35,743 bases of DNA from Claveliimonas sp964652805 (lineage in GTDB: Bacteria > Bacillota > Clostridia > Lachnospirales > Lachnospiraceae), in assembly GCA_964652805.1 (NCBI GenBank), contig CAZZBJ010000008.1, positions 1 to 35,743 on the forward strand, in the 5' to 3' direction. Below the pieces are notes generated by a model, which saw only the letters and a program-made list of their open reading frames with translations, had not been told where the DNA came from and did no database searches. Positions 1 to 7,546 of the stretch are shown in pieces. How positions within the stretch are numbered: position 1 is the stretch's first letter; each line of letters begins with the position of its first letter. The position numbers and the translations under genes were made by a program.

Positions 1-2
1 GA

Positions 3-212
3 AGTCTAACGGATTTTTACCCTATAACAGCAGGGCTTGGAATTATTGGATATTCCGGACAAGATGAAACCGCTTATAACCCTCTGATTGGCTGCGGCAT
101 ATTGATACTGATGCTTCTGCTTACGATCCTATTGATTTTAACCTGTCCAACCTATGACAAAGTAATGGCTCCGCCTCCATATCGGGGCCAAAGAGCCCCG
201 CGCCGGAGATGA
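3..212 (+). CDS. C-terminal fragment of an unrecognised membrane protein
   Basis: A frame open from the window edge to a TGA at 210-212 encodes 69 residues. They contain one strongly hydrophobic segment (about residues 29-47, rich in Leu and Ile) followed by a short tail ending in basic residues. The DNA up to about position 165 is more AT-rich than the sequence to its right. The last ~15 codons lie in GC-rich sequence that reads more naturally as the other strand, so the true C-terminus may be lost at a junction. I do not recognise the family. It could be the end of a multi-pass membrane protein or a chance frame. Confidence 0.3.
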   Translation, partial: SLTDFYPITAGLGIIGYSGQDETAYNPLIGCGILILMLLLTILLILTCPTYDKVMAPPPYRGQRAPRRR

Positions 213-276
213 CGATGCTGTGCATCTGATTCTTCTTCAGATAGCCGCTGGGATTTTCCCACAGAAACGAAAGCTG

Positions 277-1944
277 TCACGGCAGGCTGTGAGCCAGTGA
301 GAAAACATAGACATTGTCCGCCCCAAAGGCCGCCAGAAGGATCAGGCACAGAGGGATTAAGATCCAGGGCCGGATGCGCTGGATCTGGTTGTCCAGAAGG
401 GGGGCAAGCATATAGACGATGGCAATGCCGCCTATGCCGAACATAAGCAGTCTCTCCGCACAAATCCTTCCGTTCAGGTTCAGGAAGTATCCGCTGTAGT
501 CCCACCATCTCTCCCCGTTGTGGAGGGTTTCCAGGACAAGGGAGGTGATGTACTCCACACAGCCCCAGAGGACGACACTACCGATGAACTCCAGCACCGG
601 CCTCTTCCTCAGTCTGTTGAGGAGCATCAGGATCAGCACCCCTCCGCCGCCGTAAATGGGCAGCCAGGGACCCTGGAGCGCACCCTTGTTGACAAATTCT
701 CCGTCTGTCACCAGGCGGAGGCTGACCTCCCAGGCCCACCCGATCACAGAGAAAATGAAGAACAGAAGGATGATGGACCAGATGGAATAGTGCCTGAGGT
801 AGTGGATGATTTCGAGGCTCTGCCTCCTCTCCACCTCCGGCACAACGGAGAGTCTGCTGGGATAGGACTTTTTGTCCACAGCGTCCTTTAGGAGCTCCAT
901 CTTCACCAGACGGCCCTGCATCTGCTCGTACTCTTTTTCCTTTTTGGAGTTGGTGAGGAGCACGCCCAGGTAATCTGCAAAAAATTTCCGCACGCCAGAC
1001 AGCTTCCGGATATCCCTGGGCCGTCGGATCAGTGCAGAGATCACATCCTCGTAGGCCAGGTAGATCAGCTCATCTTCAGACATCTCGTACAGATAGGTGT
1101 CATTGAGAAGCTCAGCGCCCTTTGTGTGGGCCTTCTTTGCCTCCGCACGGATGTCGGCGTAGTACTCGCTGAAGGAGGCCGCTTGGTATGGATTGGAGTA
1201 CAGCACCTCGGAGAGGCCGAATGTGGCAATCCCAAGGAGCATCCAGGGGAAAAAGGACAGCTCAAATACAAAACACTCCCACTTGTGCCCCTTCATCAGC
1301 CTGCGGGACAGATTGATGGCCTCCCTGGGAGAGATATTCGGGTTTTCCGCAGCAATGTAAGGCACGAGATAGTAGGAGAAATATTTGATGATGCCTCCCA
1401 CGATAGTCAGGCTCCAGAACATCTGATACAGGGAAACAAGGAACATGGTGCAGCTCACCTTGGTCCATTTCCTTGCCCGCAGAAGAAACAACATACGCTG
1501 AAAGGACACCTTCTCATAAATCCTTCCCTCAAGGAACACGCGCCTGGATATGACCTTGAAGATATTGACAAAGAAAAACCACACAGCGAAAAGAAACGCC
1601 GCGCCAAGCAGGATGAGGATTAGTACAGCAAGATTTTCCGAGCCTGTCAGGGAGTGGAGCGCCGCCAGCATGCCGGCCACAATGGAGCCGGAGGTCACAC
1701 GATTCACAACACAGGCAAGCAGGCCGAACATCACGTCCGCAAAGCCCTCACCCGCCCCCGACAGGCTCTCCAGGCGGATCTGCGTCTCATAGCAGCCGGC
1801 GGACAAAGAGACGTCCAGCGCATCCAGGGAGGCGACAAACTCCGAACCTATGCAGGCCGCGATCAGGCAGATCGCCACATACATGATATAATGTCTTTTC
1901 AGGGCTCTTCTGGCCCTTCGCTTCATCTCTTTTCTCGTTGGCAT
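277..1944 (-). CDS. DUF975-like membrane protein with C-terminal CmpB (ABC-transporter type IV-like) domain
   Basis: 555 residues with many membrane segments. The first ~275 residues resemble DUF975 proteins, including the conserved stretch around VPYIAAENPNISPREAI and MKGHKWE. A soluble charged linker covers about 275-390. The C-terminal part resembles the CmpB family (PF06541): a hydrophobic helix, GWAWEVSL, then GPWLPIYGGGG and further helices. The molecular role of both families is poorly known, and the name 'ABC permease' for CmpB is not backed by a nearby ATPase here. The start is supported by GAGGGAAG just before the ATG. It lies 59 bases downstream of the mscS gene on the same strand. 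The frame stays open for about 50 codons beyond the TGA, so the natural C-terminus may have been longer. Family assignment is by motif memory. Confidence 0.75.
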   Translation of the reverse strand: MPTRKEMKRRARRALKRHYIMYVAICLIAACIGSEFVASLDALDVSLSAGCYETQIRLESLSGAGEGFADVMFGLLACVVNRVTSGSIVAGMLAALHSLTGSENLAVLILILLGAAFLFAVWFFFVNIFKVISRRVFLEGRIYEKVSFQRMLFLLRARKWTKVSCTMFLVSLYQMFWSLTIVGGIIKYFSYYLVPYIAAENPNISPREAINLSRRLMKGHKWECFVFELSFFPWMLLGIATFGLSEVLYSNPYQAASFSEYYADIRAEAKKAHTKGAELLNDTYLYEMSEDELIYLAYEDVISALIRRPRDIRKLSGVRKFFADYLGVLLTNSKKEKEYEQMQGRLVKMELLKDAVDKKSYPSRLSVVPEVERRQSLEIIHYLRHYSIWSIILLFFIFSVIGWAWEVSLRLVTDGEFVNKGALQGPWLPIYGGGGVLILMLLNRLRKRPVLEFIGSVVLWGCVEYITSLVLETLHNGERWWDYSGYFLNLNGRICAERLLMFGIGGIAIVYMLAPLLDNQIQRIRPWILIPLCLILLAAFGADNVYVFSLAHSLP

Positions 1945-2003
1945 CTTCTTCCCTCTCTTCTTTCGCAGCCTCTCCTTCAGCAGTTTTTCAGCGTTTGGAT
2001 ATT

Positions 2004-2876
2004 TTACTCTTTTCCGGCGCTGTGCACGGTGATCTGGGTGTAGGGGATGTTGATCCCCTCCTCATCGAAGGTCAGCTTGATGTCCTCCAGCAGCTTCCAC
2101 CGGACAGCCCCGTACTCTTCCATTTTAGTCCAGGCCCGGATCCCAAGGACTACGCTGCTGACACCAAGGGAGTCCACAAAGACGGACATCTCCATATCCT
2201 TCAGGATGCCAGGTGTACTCTGCAACATGTCCTCCAGTATTTTCTTTGCCTTCCGCAGATCCGACTCATAGGAAATGTCGATCCGCAAGTCCAGCTGACG
2301 CTCATCCTTCGCAGTCACGTTGATGAGACTGTTGTTGGTCAGCATCCCGTTGGGGATGACAATGGTCTTGTTGTCCACCGTAGTCAGCTTTGTGTAGAAA
2401 AGCTGGATTTCCTTGACCGTTCCTTCATTTTTATTATTGTCCTCTACAATATAGTCGCCCACAACAAAGGGCTTCAGTGTCAGGATCAGAACGCCCCCCG
2501 CAAAGTTGGAGATCACATCCTGCAGCGCCAGGCTGACAGCCACGCCGGCTGCGGCCAGGATTGCGGTGATGGATGACAGGTTGACGCCAAAGCTTGTCAC
2601 GATAAGGATGATCAGCACTGTATACAGGCCGTACTTGAGGATGGAATCCGTAAACTGGCTCACTCCCGTGTCCGCGTTGGAACGGGCAAAGGCCTTTGCC
2701 GTCAGCCTGCGGACAGCCCTTATGATATATTTTCCGACAATGAGCAAAATGATCGCAAAGAGGACCTTGAACCCAAATCCGATCATATCCGGGATATGAT
2801 CCTCTATAAACTGGAGCAGCAGATTGACATTCTCCACGGTCTCCTGGGTTGTCTCAGCTATCTCGTCTGTATTCAC
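2004..2876 (-). CDS. Small-conductance mechanosensitive channel, MscS family
   Basis: 290 residues. Three membrane helices lie at about 31-55, 83-99 and 103-135. The third is the Gly/Ala-rich pore helix (AAAGVAVSLALQD) and leads into the MscS beta domain, which begins at about KPFVVGDYI. The C-terminal alpha/beta domain follows. Family role: a homoheptameric channel in the cytoplasmic membrane that opens under tension and releases solutes on hypo-osmotic shock. The length matches E. coli MscS. The start is a GTG at 2874-2876, chosen because AGGAGGG lies 9 bases upstream and no better ATG is in frame. It is 36 bases downstream of pgeF and probably in the same transcript. Confidence 0.92.
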   Translation of the reverse strand: MNTDEIAETTQETVENVNLLLQFIEDHIPDMIGFGFKVLFAIILLIVGKYIIRAVRRLTAKAFARSNADTGVSQFTDSILKYGLYTVLIILIVTSFGVNLSSITAILAAAGVAVSLALQDVISNFAGGVLILTLKPFVVGDYIVEDNNKNEGTVKEIQLFYTKLTTVDNKTIVIPNGMLTNNSLINVTAKDERQLDLRIDISYESDLRKAKKILEDMLQSTPGILKDMEMSVFVDSLGVSSVVLGIRAWTKMEEYGAVRWKLLEDIKLTFDEEGINIPYTQITVHSAGKE

Positions 2877-2912
2877 AGGTATTTCCCTCCTATGCTTATG
2901 ATGTACACAAGT

Positions 2913-3761
2913 CTATTCCTTCAGAGCCAGAAACGCGCTCAGGTTCCCTCTGTTCCAGCCGGTCACCCGGTGGGAAAACAGAATCCCGGGATTACAGCAG
3001 GTGCAAAGGTTGGTCACGGCAATGTGCTTTGGCAAAAGGCCTGCCCGCAGAAGATTGAGCTCATTGGCCTTCCAGAGGTCAAGCTGGTATTTTCCCTTCT
3101 CCTTCTGCTCCTCCCTCTGATAAAACAACTCTCCCCACTCCGTTGCAGGATAGCTCTCCTTGAACCGGCTGATCACATCCTCGCTGACCTCGTAGCAGTC
3201 CTGACAGATGGAGGGGCCTACAGCGGCCAGGAGGTCCTCCGGCCGGCTCCCGAATACCTCCTCCATCATTTTCACAGTTACACCGGCCATGTCGCCCACA
3301 GTTCCTCTCCAGCCGGAATGGGAAAGGCCCACGACTTTTCTGACCGGGTCCACAAAATAGAGGGGGACACAGTCTGCATAGAAGGTGACCAGGCAAAGCC
3401 CGGGCGTCCCGGTGATCATGCCGTCCGTCTCCGGCAGGCTCTTTCCCGCGTCCTCCCCGTTGACAAGAGCCACATTGGTGGTGTGGGTCTGGCAGGTGTA
3501 GACCATCTTCTCCGGATCCACACCAATGGCGGAGGCGATCCTCCTTCGGTTCTCCTCCACGGCCTCCGGGACGTCTCCCCTGTGGGTGCTGATATTCATG
3601 GAAGCGCAGCCTCCCCGGCTGACTCCCCCCAGCCTGGTGGAAAATCCCTGGTCCACGATCCCCGTCTGCTCCAGAAGGGGAAAGGAGAGATAGGGGACGC
3701 CGTCTTTTTCCCTCTCGTCAAATATATGCTTCTCATCCTTGTATTTTAACCCAATTCCCAT
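2913..3761 (-). CDS. pgeF: Peptidoglycan editing factor PgeF (YlmD/YfiH, 'polyphenol oxidase' family)
   Basis: 282 residues from the ATG at 3759-3761. This start is preferred over in-frame upstream codons because GAGGAGTG sits 5-7 bases before it and overlaps the yraN stop codon. The family signature is present: a THTTNV histidine motif, ADCVPLYF with its Cys, and SHSGWRGT. These supply the His/Cys metal site of the DUF152/laccase-like fold. A second Cys cluster, CTCCNPG, lies near the C-terminus. Known role: hydrolysis of misincorporated residues in UDP-MurNAc peptides, which keeps peptidoglycan composition correct. Purine nucleoside phosphorylase activity is also reported for the family. 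It follows yraN directly, so translational coupling is likely. Confidence 0.93.
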   Translation of the reverse strand: MGIGLKYKDEKHIFDEREKDGVPYLSFPLLEQTGIVDQGFSTRLGGVSRGGCASMNISTHRGDVPEAVEENRRRIASAIGVDPEKMVYTCQTHTTNVALVNGEDAGKSLPETDGMITGTPGLCLVTFYADCVPLYFVDPVRKVVGLSHSGWRGTVGDMAGVTVKMMEEVFGSRPEDLLAAVGPSICQDCYEVSEDVISRFKESYPATEWGELFYQREEQKEKGKYQLDLWKANELNLLRAGLLPKHIAVTNLCTCCNPGILFSHRVTGWNRGNLSAFLALKE

Positions 3762-3765
3762 GTCT

Positions 3766-4140
3766 TCACTCCTCATAGTCAAAAGCACCCTTTATCAGCG
3801 AGATCCTCTCCGGCACGCCGTCAATGCCCACCACGTCAAAGCGGCAGGAGGCGCCTGTCAGATGATGTTCCATCAGATAAAAGAGCGCGCATCTTGAGAT
3901 GGTCCTCTGCTTTCCGGGCGTCACAGCCTCGGCAGCCCTGCCCTTGCCCGCTGTCTTCCTGTATTTCACCTCGCAGAAGACAAGAAAAGAACCGTCCCGG
4001 GCCACGATGTCGACCTCTCCCGCCCGGCATCTGTAATTGTACTGCAAGATCTCATAACCCTGTCTCTCCAGGTAAGCTCCCGCCTTTCTCTCATAGACCG
4101 CTCCGGTCTGCCTTCTGTTGTCCTGCTTCTGTCCTGTCAT
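3766..4140 (-). CDS. yraN: YraN family (UPF0102) endonuclease-like protein
   Basis: 124 residues, typical for the family. The N-terminus has G-x2-YERKAGAYLERQGYEIL. The restriction-endonuclease-like core follows: GEVDIVARDG, then VFCEVKYRK (the D...E-x-K arrangement), and RTAGKG-type loops. The biochemical function is unproven; a nuclease-like fold is inferred from the motifs. It sits between rnhB and pgeF, and the rnhB-yraN order is standard in Firmicutes. The ribosome site is weak (AGAAGG only a few bases from the ATG), which suggests translation coupled to the upstream gene. Confidence 0.92.
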   Translation of the reverse strand: MTGQKQDNRRQTGAVYERKAGAYLERQGYEILQYNYRCRAGEVDIVARDGSFLVFCEVKYRKTAGKGRAAEAVTPGKQRTISRCALFYLMEHHLTGASCRFDVVGIDGVPERISLIKGAFDYEE

Positions 4141-4198
4141 CTGCCTTCTGCCGGCATGCCTGCTCCCATATTTTCCTTACATCAGCTTGGCGTCCCTG

Positions 4199-4861
4199 TC
4201 ACTGCACAAAGTGCCGGATAAATGTCCTCCTGTGGATGGGTGTTGGGCCGAGAGCCTTCAGCGCCTCAATGTGGCCCTTCGTGCCATACCCCTTGTTGGA
4301 GGCAAGATCATACTCCGGAAAGACCCGGTCATACTCCCGCATCAGCCTGTCCCTGGTGACCTTTGCAATGATGCTGGCCGCCGCGATGGAGACGCTCTTT
4401 GCATCTCCCTTGACAATGGACACCTGCTGAATGTCTATTCCCGGTATGGTGACCGCGTCGTTTAACAGGATATCCGGCTGCACCTCCAGCTGTCCCACTG
4501 CCAGCCGCATAGCCTCGTAGGTCGCTTGGAGGATATTGATCTCATCGATCCGCTCCGGCCCCACGATCCCCACGCCCACGGCCAGGGCACGCTCCATGAT
4601 CTCGTCGTAGAGCAGCTCCCGCCTCTTCTCAGACAGCTTCTTGGAGTCATTTACATACAAAATCTGCTCATCCTTCGGAAGGATGACAGCTCCCGCCACC
4701 ACCGGACCTGCCAGCGGGCCCCGGCCTGCCTCGTCGATTCCGCAGATGGCCCCGCAGGCGGCGTACTCTCTCTCGTACACGCGCATGGCCTCCAGGCGGG
4801 CCAGCTCCTTTTTCAGCTTCTCTTCCTGTCTTCTCTTCTTTTCTTCTTCCCGCTTATTCAT
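4199..4861 (-). CDS. rnhB: Ribonuclease HII
   Basis: 220 residues. The active-site motif GIDEAGRGP gives D43 and E44. A third acidic residue is in LLNDAV (D135), and D171 lies in the IIAKVTRD motif. The first ~30 residues form a highly charged Lys/Glu/Arg helix ahead of the catalytic core, as in many Firmicutes RNase HII proteins. It cuts the RNA strand of RNA-DNA hybrids, including single ribonucleotides left by replication. The ATG overlaps the end of the upstream signal peptidase gene by 8 bases, so the two are probably translationally coupled. Confidence 0.96.
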   Translation of the reverse strand: MNKREEEKKRRQEEKLKKELARLEAMRVYEREYAACGAICGIDEAGRGPLAGPVVAGAVILPKDEQILYVNDSKKLSEKRRELLYDEIMERALAVGVGIVGPERIDEINILQATYEAMRLAVGQLEVQPDILLNDAVTIPGIDIQQVSIVKGDAKSVSIAAASIIAKVTRDRLMREYDRVFPEYDLASNKGYGTKGHIEALKALGPTPIHRRTFIRHFVQ

Positions 4862-5417
4862 GTTGGATAAATCCTATCTTGTCAATTGGATAGATGCGCA
4901 CCCAGGCCCGTCCCAGAAGATCGCTCCTGTTGAGCACTCCCACACTGGGGTCACGGCTGTCAGAACTGTGGTTCCGGTTGTCCCCCAGCACAAAGTACTC
5001 GTCCTCTCCCAGGGTAATGGGCTGATCTGCAAGCTGTCCGCTCTCCATGGGCTCCGCCCCGTAGATATCGCTCTCCAGCAGTTCCCCGTTGATATAGACG
5101 TAGCCGTCGATAATCTGGATCGTCTCGCCGGGCATACCGATGATCCTCTTGATATAGTAGGTATCCTCCGCATATTTATAAGGGAATACTATGATATCGT
5201 ATCTCTGGGGATCCCGAAACCGGTAGGAGATCTTATCCACGATCAGGTTGTCGCCGTCGCTCAATGTGGGCTCCATAGACTGTCCGCTGACCATGGTCCT
5301 CTGTCCCACATAGGTGATGATCAGATAGCTCAGTCCTATAATGATCAGTATATAGATAAGCCATCCCAAAAGTTCCCGGAATATGCCGTGTTCTTTCTTT
5401 CGTCTGCGTCTTGCCAT
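4854..5417 (-). CDS. lepB: Signal peptidase I (first copy, downstream of rbgA)
   Basis: 187 residues. An Arg/Lys-rich start (MARRRRKKEH) precedes one membrane anchor at about 15-36. The catalytic Ser is in SGQSMEPTL (S47) and the catalytic Lys in YYIKRIIGMPGE (K90). The conserved GDNRNHSSDSRD box follows. It cleaves signal peptides from proteins exported through Sec. The short, single-anchor form is the Gram-positive type. A second, distinct signal peptidase gene lies on the other side of rbgA (6368-6952), so this strain has a split pair within 2.1 kb. Confidence 0.95.
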   Translation of the reverse strand: MARRRRKKEHGIFRELLGWLIYILIIIGLSYLIITYVGQRTMVSGQSMEPTLSDGDNLIVDKISYRFRDPQRYDIIVFPYKYAEDTYYIKRIIGMPGETIQIIDGYVYINGELLESDIYGAEPMESGQLADQPITLGEDEYFVLGDNRNHSSDSRDPSVGVLNRSDLLGRAWVRIYPIDKIGFIQHE

Positions 5418-5460
5418 TTTCTATTCATCCTGCCTTTTTTTACTATCAAATAAAATTCTA

Positions 5461-6309
5461 TCATATCTGATCCGGATATTCCAGTGTCAGCCTGCCCAGC
5501 CTGCCGTCCCGGAAATCATCCAGGAGCAGGGCCGACGCTTTCTCCAGATCCAGCTCATTGCCCCGCACAAGGCAGTGGCGACTCCTTGCTATCCCCTCCA
5601 GAACAGCGTAGACATCCCCCTTCTCGCAGGTCTCATACTTCTCCGCCAGAACGCCAGGGTAATGCTGCTGCATGAATTTCACAAACTCCGCGGCAAGCTC
5701 TGTCCTTTGCAGAATCTCATCCTTGATGGAGCCGATAAAGGCCAGCTTCATTCCCACAGACTGGTCCTCGAACTTCGGCCAGAGAATACCCGGTGTATCC
5801 AGAAGCTCCACATTCTTGTTGAGCCGTATCCACTGCTTACCCTTTGTCACGCCGGGCTTGTTACCCGTCTTGGCGCAGGCCTTCCCGGCCAGGGCGTTGA
5901 TAAAGGTGGATTTGCCCACATTGGGAATTCCCACCACCATAGCTCGCACCGGCCTGTTCAGGATCCCTCTCTTCCGGTCTCTCTCGATCTTCTCCCAGCA
6001 GGCCTCCTGGATGACAGCGTGGATGCTCTTCACTCCCCCTCCCTTTTTGGAGTTGACCTTGACACAGGAAAAGCCCTTTCCCCGGAAATACTCCATCCAG
6101 GCGTCATTCCATCTTTCCTCCGCCAGATCCGCCTTGTTCAGAAGAATCAGTCCGGCCTTGTTCTTCCCCAGCTCGTCGATATCCGGGTTCCGACTGCTCA
6201 CCGGGATCCGGGCGTCTGTCAGCTCGATCACCAGATCGATCAGCTTTATATTTTCCTGTATCATCCGCCTGGCCTTTGTCATATGGCCGGGATACCACTG
6301 AAAATGCAT
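5461..6309 (-). CDS. rbgA: Ribosome biogenesis GTPase RbgA (YlqF)
   Basis: 282 residues with the circularly permuted GTPase order. G4 (LLNKADL, about 57-62) comes before G1 (GIPNVGKST, about 128-136) and G3 (DTPG, about 171-174). WYPGHMTKA at the N-terminus and ARIPVSSRNP are the usual RbgA signatures. In B. subtilis it is essential for late assembly of the 50S subunit. The start has a strong AAGGAGG site 7 bases before the ATG. Its position next to rplS and rnhB is the conserved Firmicutes arrangement. Confidence 0.96.
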   Translation of the reverse strand: MHFQWYPGHMTKARRMIQENIKLIDLVIELTDARIPVSSRNPDIDELGKNKAGLILLNKADLAEERWNDAWMEYFRGKGFSCVKVNSKKGGGVKSIHAVIQEACWEKIERDRKRGILNRPVRAMVVGIPNVGKSTFINALAGKACAKTGNKPGVTKGKQWIRLNKNVELLDTPGILWPKFEDQSVGMKLAFIGSIKDEILQRTELAAEFVKFMQQHYPGVLAEKYETCEKGDVYAVLEGIARSRHCLVRGNELDLEKASALLLDDFRDGRLGRLTLEYPDQI

Positions 6310-6367
6310 GTGTTTCCTCCTTAATTAAAACGATGATTGAAAACCTATGCTCTTTAAAATTGTGACC

Positions 6368-6952
6368 TCAGGAGCGCACAAACCCAAAATTCTCCCAGGG
6401 CGAGATGACAAACCAGACCTTTCCATATATATAGGAACGCTTCACATTTCCCACATCCGCCGTACGGCTGTCCTCGCTGTTCTCCCTGTCATCTCCCAGC
6501 ACAAAGTACTCATTTCCCTCCAGTTCGATCTCCTCCGCCGCGATGCCGGGATCCGTAATCTCGCTGACTCCGTAGTCCTCCTCAAGTTTCTCTCCGTCAA
6601 TGTAAATCTCGCCATCCAAGATCTGCACCGTCTCGCCGGGGAGACCGATGATCCGCTTGATATAGTAGTAGGAATTCTCATTTCCCTTGGGCTTAAATAC
6701 AATAATGTCTCCCCTTTTGGGCGCTGTGGCGTCATACACGATCCGGTTTACAAGCGTTACGTCCCCGTTGTTCAGGATGGGGCTCATGGAGTCTCCCACC
6801 ACGGCCACTCTCTGCCCGAAATACCACACAAATACAAAGGCAAACAGACACACAATGGCGATCTTGCCTGCCCACACAGCCACCGGCTTCAGCATCTCTA
6901 TGCGAAATTTGTTTCTTCTGCGCCGTCGTCTTCTGAATTTTAATCCTCTCAT
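6368..6952 (-). CDS. lepB: Signal peptidase I (second copy, between rplS and rbgA)
   Basis: 194 residues from the ATG at 6950-6952. An in-frame TTG at 6995-6997 lies inside a terminator-like hairpin, so it is rejected. The N-terminus carries seven consecutive Arg residues (about 7-13) before a membrane helix at about 28-45. The catalytic Ser is in GDSMSPIL (S55) and Lys in YYIKRIIGLPGE (K99). The third box is LGDDRENSEDSRT, where most family members have GDNR. Same reaction as the copy at 4854-5417, but clearly diverged from it, which suggests different substrates or expression. Expression may depend on read-through of the hairpin after rplS. Confidence 0.94.
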   Translation of the reverse strand: MRGLKFRRRRRRRNKFRIEMLKPVAVWAGKIAIVCLFAFVFVWYFGQRVAVVGDSMSPILNNGDVTLVNRIVYDATAPKRGDIIVFKPKGNENSYYYIKRIIGLPGETVQILDGEIYIDGEKLEEDYGVSEITDPGIAAEEIELEGNEYFVLGDDRENSEDSRTADVGNVKRSYIYGKVWFVISPWENFGFVRS

Positions 6953-6986
6953 AATTCTTTCCCTGTCAGGATGCCCTGTATAGCAT

Positions 6987-7020
6987 AAAAGGGACAAGAT
7001 ACTGTATGTATTTGTCCCTT
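6987..7020 (-). terminator. Hairpin after rplS, probable partial terminator
   Basis: A 9-bp stem (AAGGGACAA, 6989-6997, pairing with 7012-7020) encloses a 14-base loop. On the minus strand it is followed by TTTT and then ATGC. It lies between the rplS stop and the second signal peptidase gene. The short U-run suggests incomplete termination, which would lower expression of lepB-rbgA relative to rplS. Confidence 0.55.
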
Positions 7021-7033
7021 CCTCTTTGTTTTC

Positions 7034-7381
7034 TTATTTTACTAACTCTTTTACCTTGGCTGCCTTTCCTACGCGGTCTCTTAAGTAGTTCAGTTTTGCA
7101 CGTCTCACTTTACCTCTGCGGACAACTTCAACCTTCTCTACATTAGGAGAGTGAAGCGGCCATGTCTTCTCAACACCTACTCCGTTGGAATTCTTTCTCA
7201 CGGTAAATGTTGCTCTTGTGCCTCCGCCTTGTTTTTTCAGGACTGTTCCCTCAAAAACCTGGATTCTTTCACGGTTTCCTTCTTTGATCTTTCCGTAAAC
7301 CCTTACGGTGTCGCCTACTCTGAACTCAGGCGCATTCTCTTTAAGCTGCTCAGCTTCAATGTTCTTAATGATATCGTTCAT
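7034..7381 (-). CDS. rplS: 50S ribosomal protein L19
   Basis: 115 residues, the standard length. The family motif GDTVRVYGKIKEG is followed by ERIQVFEG and TFTVRK, and the tail VRRAKLNYLRDRVGKAAKVKE is typical. L19 sits at the 30S-50S interface. In many Firmicutes rplS follows trmD directly. Here about 3 kb (amidohydrolase and transporter) separate the two, and rplS has its own promoter at 7487-7515. The start has AAGGAGGTCACACG before the ATG. Confidence 0.97.
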   Translation of the reverse strand: MNDIIKNIEAEQLKENAPEFRVGDTVRVYGKIKEGNRERIQVFEGTVLKKQGGGTRATFTVRKNSNGVGVEKTWPLHSPNVEKVEVVRRGKVRRAKLNYLRDRVGKAAKVKELVK

Positions 7382-7427
7382 CGTGTGACCTCCTTGTTAT
7401 TCGGACGTTCTTAATACATTTTTCTAT

Positions 7428-7445
7428 TTCCGCCTCAGTGCGGAA
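7428..7445 (-). promoter_or_regulatory. Leader hairpin in the rplS 5' untranslated region
   Basis: A 6-bp GC-rich stem (TTCCGC, 7428-7433, pairs with GCGGAA, 7440-7445) lies between the rplS promoter and its start codon. An L19 leader RNA has been described in low-GC Gram-positives. I cannot confirm that this is that structure, only that the transcript has a roughly 100-base leader with a stable hairpin. Confidence 0.4.
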
Positions 7446-7486
7446 GCGTATCAGAGGACCATCTCTATCTTCTCACAGCGTATTTT

Positions 7487-7515
7487 ATCATAGCATATGC
7501 ACGGGAGAATTGCAA
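7487..7515 (-). promoter_or_regulatory. Sigma-A promoter of rplS
   Basis: -35 TTGCAA (7510-7515), a 17-bp spacer and -10 TATGAT (7487-7492), on the strand of rplS. It gives rplS its own transcription start even though it is separated from trmD. I see no strong terminator between the transporter gene and this promoter, so some read-through into rplS is also possible. Confidence 0.75.
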
Positions 7516-7546
7516 GAAAAATTTCCACCGTTTCACACTCTTTTAC

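Noticed and set aside
3762..3788. Longer N-terminus for pgeF
   Set aside because: The extra codons overlap yraN and the ribosome site that serves the ATG at 3759-3761.
6953..6997. TTG start for the second signal peptidase
   Set aside because: It lies within the terminator-like stem, while the Arg-rich start at 6952 matches the family.
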